NCBI GenBank assembly: GCA_015075175.1
Contig: JABTUV010000001.1
Coordinates: forward strand, 1,012,501 to 1,076,500
Direction of reading: 5' to 3'
DNA length: 64,000 bases
Source: a bacterium
GTDB lineage: Bacteria > Hinthialibacterota > Hinthialibacteria > H5-UNCL2
The notes beneath the pieces are model-generated. The model worked only from the letters and a program-made list of their open reading frames with translations. It ran no database searches and was not told the DNA's origin. Shown piece by piece: positions 59,290 through 64,000 of this stretch. Positions within the stretch are counted from its first letter, which is position 1. Every line of letters starts with the position of its first letter. The translations under genes were made by a program, and so were the position numbers.

Positions 59290-59531
59290 GGATCGCCCCA
59301 CCTATGGCGCCGCGGGCGGCGCAGGAGCCTTGCGCGCGGCGGCGAGGCGCTTGGCGCCAGCGCCGCGATCAGTACCAGCGTCTGCCGGAAGCGCTCCGCT
59401 CCGATCCGGTCCGCCATCTTGCGCACCCGCTCGTAGAGCTCCTCGGTCGCCGCCGGGACCTCGAGACAGCCAGCGCCGCCGCGATCTTTTCAAGGTTGTG
59501 ATCGTCGATCAGGTTCGCTCTTTCACCGTGC
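59290..59531 (-). CDS. Small helical phage protein, frameshifted
   Basis: Two frames together give LIDDHNLEKIAAALAVS and VPAATEELYERVRKMADRIGAERFRQTLVLIAALAP, a helical protein of about 75 residues preceded by AAGGAGG. At least two indels separate the pieces. Function unknown; it lies between the adaptor and decoration genes. Confidence 0.45.
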
Positions 59532-59580
59532 CTCCTTGAGAAAAGCGTGGGGGCGGGCACTGAAACTCCGCCCCATTCGA

Positions 59581-60069
59581 TTACGCCTTCAGACCGCTGT
59601 CGGGACCGTCTTCCAGCGACCAGCACCAGGTGCAGGTTCTGGCATCCCCTGTGGTCGTCTGCAGGGCGAGGGCCGCGCCCCGCCCCTTCTCGCGCGTCTC
59701 GCTCGGCGCGACCAGGACGCCATACGTGTAGGAGAACACGAGCCAGGTAACGCCTACCGTCGTGCTCACCGAGGCCCCCGCCAGCGCATAGCACGTCGAT
59801 CCCGGCTCGGCGATGAAAATCCACTGCCCGCCGGTGCGCCCCGGGTAGGACTCCAGCGCCACCCCCGCGAAGTTGCCGGCCAGCGACTCACTGGCCGGCG
59901 CCACGGTCTTGTCGCGCCGCGCCCAGTCGTCCGTAGCCGTCTCCCCCGGATTAGTGGTCACATAGGCATGGTTGTAGCAGAGGGCGATCCCCTTCAGGAT
60001 CGACTCGCTGCCCGGATACCACACCTTGCGGATTTTAACCCGCGGCTGATTCTCGTGATTGACCTGCAT
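59581..60069 (-). CDS. Capsid decoration-like protein
   Basis: The 162-residue beta-rich product, with AAGGAG upstream of its ATG, lies directly after the major capsid gene. Segments ALCYNHAYVTTNPG, AGNFAGVALESYPG and TCWCWSLEDGPD are like those of small head-decoration proteins that follow capsid genes. Assigned from position and composition. Confidence 0.6.
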   Translation of the reverse strand: MQVNHENQPRVKIRKVWYPGSESILKGIALCYNHAYVTTNPGETATDDWARRDKTVAPASESLAGNFAGVALESYPGRTGGQWIFIAEPGSTCYALAGASVSTTVGVTWLVFSYTYGVLVAPSETREKGRGAALALQTTTGDARTCTWCWSLEDGPDSGLKA

Positions 60070-60131
60070 GTTACACTCCTTGTTCTTCGGGGAGTCAACC
60101 CCACTCTCCAGTCACCCGTCCATTGCCCTAC

Positions 60132-61160
60132 CTACGAAGGCTTGTGGAGAACCGCCTGCGCCCGCCGATCCGTGCACAGCATGTTCCACGTCAGGTCGAT
60201 GTAGACCACGAGCGTAGTGTGCTGACTCGGAGCCTTCTCCGGGCCTTGCTCGCGCAAATACTCGCCCCGAAGGAACACAGGGTGAAAATAGGCGTAGTTG
60301 ATGAAGTACACCGGGTTGGTGGTGTCCGCATCCAGGTACGGAACCCAGACGATGGGGTTGCGACGGAAGGCGATGCTCCCGTCATACGGCGCCAGGTCGC
60401 GGCCAAGGTTCTCGTTCTGGGCCTCGCCCACGTCCTCCAGCGCCTCCATAGTCTCCAGGTTCACGTAGATGCGGTACCGGTCCCCACGCCCGCTCCGGTA
60501 GTCGGGGATCGACACCGGGCTCTCGAAGTGGATTTTCCGGTACGCCCGCCGCATCAACTTGATGAGGTCGGCCTTGGACACCTGGGTGTAGGCGCCGGTG
60601 TAGTTCCGGAAGTTTGCGTGCGAGAGGCCGCCGGGACCTGCCGGAAAGCCCGCCGGGTTGCCCCCGTTGAAGCCCTCGCTGGCGTTCTTCTGAATCCAGA
60701 ACGGGATGCCCCACGGCGCCAAAACGTCGCTGACATCGGCCGGCGCCGACCAGCCGTCCCGCTCCATGATCTTGGCCAGCCCCAGGAAGGCTCCCACGCG
60801 CCGCGTCTTGACGATATCCACGATCTTGGCCGCGGACCGCTGCATCGCGATCTCCCTACGCTCGAATGGGTAGTTGGTAGTCGTATGCGTCCAGGGGATG
60901 GTGATCTGCTCCAGCACGTCCCCCGCGTTCACTTCGTCAACGGCGAACAGCCCGGTGTGCCGCGCCCCCTCAATGATTCTCACCATCAGGTTGCGCTGAA
61001 TGGCGATGCCGTCGTCGAATTGCTTTTTCTCTCTCTTCATGATTCGGCCCATGATCTCGTAGGACTGAAGGTCCTGGGCGATCTGGTTGAACTTCAACCG
61101 CCCCAGCTCCTTCAAGGTCCCCTTGACCATGTCCTTGATTTGGTCGACGCTCAAGCTCAT
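60132..61160 (-). CDS. Major capsid protein
   Basis: The 342-residue product has a helical N-terminus (DQIKDMVKGTLKELGRLKF), a central region ITIPWTHTTTNYPFERREIAMQRSAAKIVDI and a C-terminal beta-rich half (RYRIYVNLETMEALEDVG, FRRNPIVWVPYLDADTTNPVYF). Size and gene order (portal, scaffold, capsid, decoration) match major capsid proteins of short-tailed phages. GGGAG precedes the ATG. Confidence 0.78.
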   Translation of the reverse strand: MSLSVDQIKDMVKGTLKELGRLKFNQIAQDLQSYEIMGRIMKREKKQFDDGIAIQRNLMVRIIEGARHTGLFAVDEVNAGDVLEQITIPWTHTTTNYPFERREIAMQRSAAKIVDIVKTRRVGAFLGLAKIMERDGWSAPADVSDVLAPWGIPFWIQKNASEGFNGGNPAGFPAGPGGLSHANFRNYTGAYTQVSKADLIKLMRRAYRKIHFESPVSIPDYRSGRGDRYRIYVNLETMEALEDVGEAQNENLGRDLAPYDGSIAFRRNPIVWVPYLDADTTNPVYFINYAYFHPVFLRGEYLREQGPEKAPSQHTTLVVYIDLTWNMLCTDRRAQAVLHKPS

Positions 61161-61177
61161 AGCTTGTTACTCCCTTC

Positions 61178-62158
61178 TTAAAACTCTTCTTCGTCCTCAA
61201 TCGTGCCCACGTTGAAGGCGCGCATCTGATCGCGAACGAATCGAGCCGCCCGTTTCTCGGGGGGCAGCCGACTTTCGTCAGACGACTCGCGGTGCGTGGG
61301 CCGAGGACTCATCACACCTCGCCGGCGCTGCAGCTTGTTGTGCAGCCCCCGCTCCTTCGCCGCCTCCAGCGTCTTGCAGAGCGCCGCCCGCATAGCCTGC
61401 TCGAAGAGCTCGCCCGCCGGAGGTACGGGCCTGCCCTTCTGCCGCAGCCCCTCCTCGATCACGTCCATCTGTTCTACGACCGCTATGCGGTGTTTCAGCT
61501 GCTCGGAGTCCTTGGCCAGATTCCGGGTGGGCCCCTTGCCGAACACCTCGACATACTCGGGGGAGATCTCGGCGAAACGCTGCTCCAGGAACGCCCCGGC
61601 TTCGGCCACCTCGCGCTCCCGGTCCTTGCTCTTGAGCTCAGCCCGAAGCCCAACGATCTCCTTGGACAGCTTGTCCACAACCGATACAATGGCCTCGTCG
61701 TACAGCTCAGGGTCCAGCTTGGGCAGGTCAAGACCCTCATTGTCCTCGCCCTGGCCTTCTCCCTTCTCGCCACCACCCTGTGCCGCTCCTTCGCCCGCCG
61801 GCCTGCGCCGCGCTAGAAGGCGCACAACCTTGGCCAGCCCCTCCGGGTCGTCCGAGTACTCGCCCAGTTCCTCGTCATTCATGCCCAGAGCGCGGGCCGC
61901 CTCGACCAGATCCTTGGCCTTGGTCTCCGCGTCGGCGCCGCGGGACGCTTCATCCGCACCGCCGCTTCTATCCTTGGGGGACGGATCGTCTTCGCCCCCA
62001 GCATCCACGCCTTCTTCCTCGTCCATGCCGAGGTCGTCGTCCTCCGGATCCTCGAAGTCGTACTCGGAGGCCGTCTCCTCGGGACTGGGTTCCAGGTCTT
62101 TCTCCTCGCTATTGAGCATCTCTTCGCCCTCCGCCAGAGAGCGGTGCTTCTCCGCCAT
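61178..62158 (-). CDS. Scaffolding-like protein
   Basis: The 326-residue, strongly acidic product has a disordered Glu/Asp-rich N-terminal half (FEDPEDDDLGMDEEEG), a coiled coil (VVDKLSKEIVGLRAELKSKDRERE), and a basic C-terminal tail with RRRGVMSPRP. This is the normal build of a procapsid scaffold. The ATG lies 1 nt after the upstream stop (TGAGATG). It is directly before the capsid gene. Confidence 0.75.
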   Translation of the reverse strand: MAEKHRSLAEGEEMLNSEEKDLEPSPEETASEYDFEDPEDDDLGMDEEEGVDAGGEDDPSPKDRSGGADEASRGADAETKAKDLVEAARALGMNDEELGEYSDDPEGLAKVVRLLARRRPAGEGAAQGGGEKGEGQGEDNEGLDLPKLDPELYDEAIVSVVDKLSKEIVGLRAELKSKDREREVAEAGAFLEQRFAEISPEYVEVFGKGPTRNLAKDSEQLKHRIAVVEQMDVIEEGLRQKGRPVPPAGELFEQAMRAALCKTLEAAKERGLHNKLQRRRGVMSPRPTHRESSDESRLPPEKRAARFVRDQMRAFNVGTIEDEEEF

Positions 62159-62159
62159 C

Positions 62160-62573
62160 TCAGTCCCTGCTTTCCTGGTCGGCGCTATACGCCCGACCGT
62201 GGTATTTGCTCTCAATGCTGCCGCCATCCCGGTCGTACATGCCGATAGTCGCCAGGTACCGCGCGCGATGCTCTCGATCTCGGAAGATCGCCCGGCCGTC
62301 GGCTGTGAACTCCGTGGGGACTCCGTCGCGCACGCTCTTCTCCCGCGCCTCGGCGATCTGGTGGACGGCGACGCCCGCCGCGTCCGAGTACTGCGGCCAG
62401 GCGCCGGGCGTGTCTTTGAACCGCCCATGCTCCGCGTAGTAGTCGCGGCTCAGCAACTCCCCGTCGATCTCGTACAGACCGTCCGGCCGGCGCGCCGCCT
62501 CCAGCTCAGAGACCGCCATCGCCTTCTCCACCGGCGCTCCGTTGCCGACCCTCAAAAAGCAGTAAATCGGCAC
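62160..62573 (-). CDS. Phage hypothetical protein with FmdB-like start
   Basis: A 137-residue product beginning MPIYCFLRVGNG; the start resembles FmdB-type zinc ribbons but lacks the CxxC pairs. The rest is charged (YYAEHGRFKDTPGAWPQYSD, TADGRAIFRDREHRARYLATIG). Found between the membrane-protein and scaffold genes; function unknown. Confidence 0.6.
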   Translation of the reverse strand: MPIYCFLRVGNGAPVEKAMAVSELEAARRPDGLYEIDGELLSRDYYAEHGRFKDTPGAWPQYSDAAGVAVHQIAEAREKSVRDGVPTEFTADGRAIFRDREHRARYLATIGMYDRDGGSIESKYHGRAYSADQESRD

Positions 62574-62612
62574 GACCGCATCCCACCCTTCTTTCTGTGC
62601 GTCGCCAAACTC

Positions 62613-62867
62613 TTACTCCTCCTTGGGCTGCGCGATGCACGGCCGCGAAAGCATCAGGTCGTAGAGCTTGCGCACCAGCTTCAGCTCATCGACCGTCCGT
62701 TCGTCTACCGCGTGGATGGCCGCCGTATTCCGCTCGATCACCTGGGTGTTCTGCTCGAAGAGCAAGAGCACCCGCCTCATCATCCAGAAGAGCAGCGCCA
62801 GCAGAACCGCGCAGAATCCCGCGAACCCGTATTGCACCATCGGCTGCATCAGCGGTGAAATCTCCAT
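62613..62867 (-). CDS. Small membrane protein with C-terminal coiled coil
   Basis: The 84-residue protein has one membrane helix (YGFAGFCAVLLALLFWMMRRVLLLF) and then a helical charged tail (NTQVIERNTAAIHAVDERTVDELKLVRKL). It resembles BhlA/UviB-like putative holins. Its ATG overlaps the portal stop. Confidence 0.6.
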   Translation of the reverse strand: MEISPLMQPMVQYGFAGFCAVLLALLFWMMRRVLLLFEQNTQVIERNTAAIHAVDERTVDELKLVRKLYDLMLSRPCIAQPKEE

Positions 62868-64000
62868 CAGGCGACCCCCACCGTCTGGCTATTCCTGCCT
62901 GCCGCGGCTACGGCGGCCAGGTTCTGCATGGCCAGGTAGTCGCGCGCGCCGCGCGTCGCCCCCGCACGGCTCACCCGCTCGTAGCGCCGCGTAGTCACCG
63001 CCGGCTTTACCACCGGCTGCGGCCGGATCATCCCCGGCTCAGGCTGGCGCGGAGCCTGGATTTGTACCAGCTCCTCCAATTCCGGCATGTTCGCGTAGCG
63101 CGCAATGATCCGCAAAATCCCCTCGAAGTCGGGCGCGATGCCCTGCTCGGCCATGAACGGAGCAAACGGCGCAATCACCCCGTTGACCACTTCCATCACC
63201 TTGGACAGCCGGCGCCCCGGCGACTCGTGCTGCATCGAGTAGGGCTCGATGTCGATGTTGTAGTCCAGAAAGTCCCCCTCCCGAGCCGTCGCGTCGAAGG
63301 CCATGGGAACCTCTATGCCCAGCCCGGCTACACGGAACGTGAACGGGATCTCGATCAAGGGGTCGTACCAGAGATACCAGCAGAGCGAACGCATCACCTG
63401 TCGGACGAACCTGTAGACGCGGTCCGTCATGTCGGCCAACCGCAGGCTGGCGTTCTCCGCCAGCAGTTGATCCTGTCCCAGCGTCTCCGACTGCGGCGAT
63501 AGCCCGCCCAGGAGGTCCAGGTTGCCGGCGTGATAGACGAACAAATCGCGCAGGTGCATCCCGAATTGAAGCGTGCCCACATCCGCCCCGCCGTAGCTCA
63601 CCGGCTTGATCCGATCTTGGTGCGGGCCACGGCGGCGACGCCGTCCAGCGCCCGATGATGGTCGCGCATCATTCTCGGACCCCGGCGCCGCCGCCGTAAT
63701 GTCCTTCTGCCGCTCCGCCTGCCGCACCAGCTTCCGGTAGATGGCATTGGCTACGTTGTGCAACTCCATCCAGACGGCGACCGGCGGGAGCGGCATGAGG
63801 TTCCCAGGAACGTCGCAAAACGACAAAATGAGATACGGTCCCCACTCCGGACCCTGCCACGGCCCGACCCGCAGCGGGCGCAGGTTCTCCTGGTCCCAGG
63901 CCAGGGTCATGAACAGATTCTCCCGTGGCAGCCAGAGGTCCAGCAGCTCGACGTAGTCGCAGTACTCCTCCGGGTCGCTGTCCGTACCTACCGACAGGCT
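62867..64000 (-). CDS. Portal protein, C-terminal part (runs off window)
   Basis: At least 378 residues, open to the window edge. Portal-type sequence is seen in YVELLDLWLPRENLF, WMELHNVANAIYRKLVRQAERQKDI, VSYGGADVGTLQFGMHLRDLF and LSPQSETLGQDQLLAENASLRLADMTDRVYRF. Between 63660 and 63610 the frame reads an improbable Arg-rich stretch (GAGRRRRRGPHQ), while another frame gives RDHHRALDGVAAVART, so two compensating indels probably lie there. It forms the dodecameric DNA-entry ring. Confidence 0.75.
   Translation of the reverse strand, partial: SLSVGTDSDPEEYCDYVELLDLWLPRENLFMTLAWDQENLRPLRVGPWQGPEWGPYLILSFCDVPGNLMPLPPVAVWMELHNVANAIYRKLVRQAERQKDITAAAPGSENDARPSSGAGRRRRRGPHQDRIKPVSYGGADVGTLQFGMHLRDLFVYHAGNLDLLGGLSPQSETLGQDQLLAENASLRLADMTDRVYRFVRQVMRSLCWYLWYDPLIEIPFTFRVAGLGIEVPMAFDATAREGDFLDYNIDIEPYSMQHESPGRRLSKVMEVVNGVIAPFAPFMAEQGIAPDFEGILRIIARYANMPELEELVQIQAPRQPEPGMIRPQPVVKPAVTTRRYERVSRAGATRGARDYLAMQNLAAVAAAGRNSQTVGVA

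Larger units (their letters stand above)
35804..64000 (-). mobile_element. Podovirus-like prophage (left end to window edge)
   Basis: About 28 kb of near-continuous minus-strand virion genes: portal, scaffold, major capsid, decoration, adaptor, lysis-like cassette, tail proteins, fibres, internal virion proteins and a giant ejected-type protein. No sheath, tail tube or tape-measure gene is visible, and the order resembles short-tailed phages. The left boundary is at tRNA-Thr. The right boundary, integrase, replication and lysogeny genes are beyond the window. Most genes overlap by 1-4 bp, as in phage operons. Confidence 0.85.

Overview
The window is high-GC bacterial chromosome followed by an integrated phage. 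The host is probably a Gram-negative, aerobically respiring heterotroph from a Planctomycetota-like or neighbouring candidate phylum. The grounds are a phosphoheptose isomerase gene, several secreted or complex glycosidases, an acyl-CoA dehydrogenase/ETF/ETF-quinone oxidoreductase locus, and a 23S rRNA gene that has its own promoter and no 16S gene beside it. No single gene fixes the phylum, so the placement is inference.

Host part, left to right. A 5' partial 23S rRNA gene (minus strand, 1-1994) has its promoter and a boxA-like leader. A bactofilin (2378) follows. A GH89 alpha-N-acetylglucosaminidase with one frameshift (2905-5551) is divergent to a small FHA-domain operon ending in an FmdB zinc ribbon (5872-7645). 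A large GH13 enzyme (8185-11718) has a heavily frameshifted 5' end. The kbl-tdh threonine-degradation pair runs on the minus strand (12290-14634). A fatty-acid electron-transfer locus runs from 15305 to 22324: acyl-CoA dehydrogenase, broken ETF-QO, then etfB-etfA, interrupted by a PIN toxin-like pair. Next come a secreted glycosidase-like protein with gmhA (22443-25311), a GH172 (DUF2961) enzyme with an in-frame amber codon (25600-27516), a 2Fe-2S ferredoxin, a VIT/VWA secreted protein, an Rrf2 regulator with a ferredoxin, a methyltransferase/ATP-grasp fusion and a DMT permease. Intergenic DNA is rich in short dispersed repeats: 22-bp tandem units, a roughly 95-bp hairpin element in four copies, and a 16-bp palindrome in four copies.

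A tRNA-Thr(TGT) at 35728-35803 marks the junction with a podovirus-like prophage that fills 35804-64000 and runs off the window. Read on the minus strand, the phage order is portal, small membrane protein, hypothetical, scaffold, major capsid, decoration protein, adaptor, a compact lysis-like cassette, large tail/stopper protein, fibre and beta-helix tail proteins, internal virion proteins, and a giant (about 3,500-3,850 residue) polyvalent protein. The giant protein combines ParB-like, SH3-like, N6-adenine methyltransferase, SNF2-type helicase, zincin metallopeptidase and BECR-type nuclease regions. It lies where short-tailed phages encode internal proteins ejected into the host. A separate 113-residue reading frame with its own ribosome-binding site lies inside this gene in another frame.

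Many genes in both parts carry single-base frameshifts, often clustered (8.2-8.7, 18.6-19.5, 25.1-25.3, 35.8-37.0, 54.9-55.7, 59.1-59.5 kb). This suggests residual indel errors in the consensus more than biological decay, but the sequence alone cannot decide.
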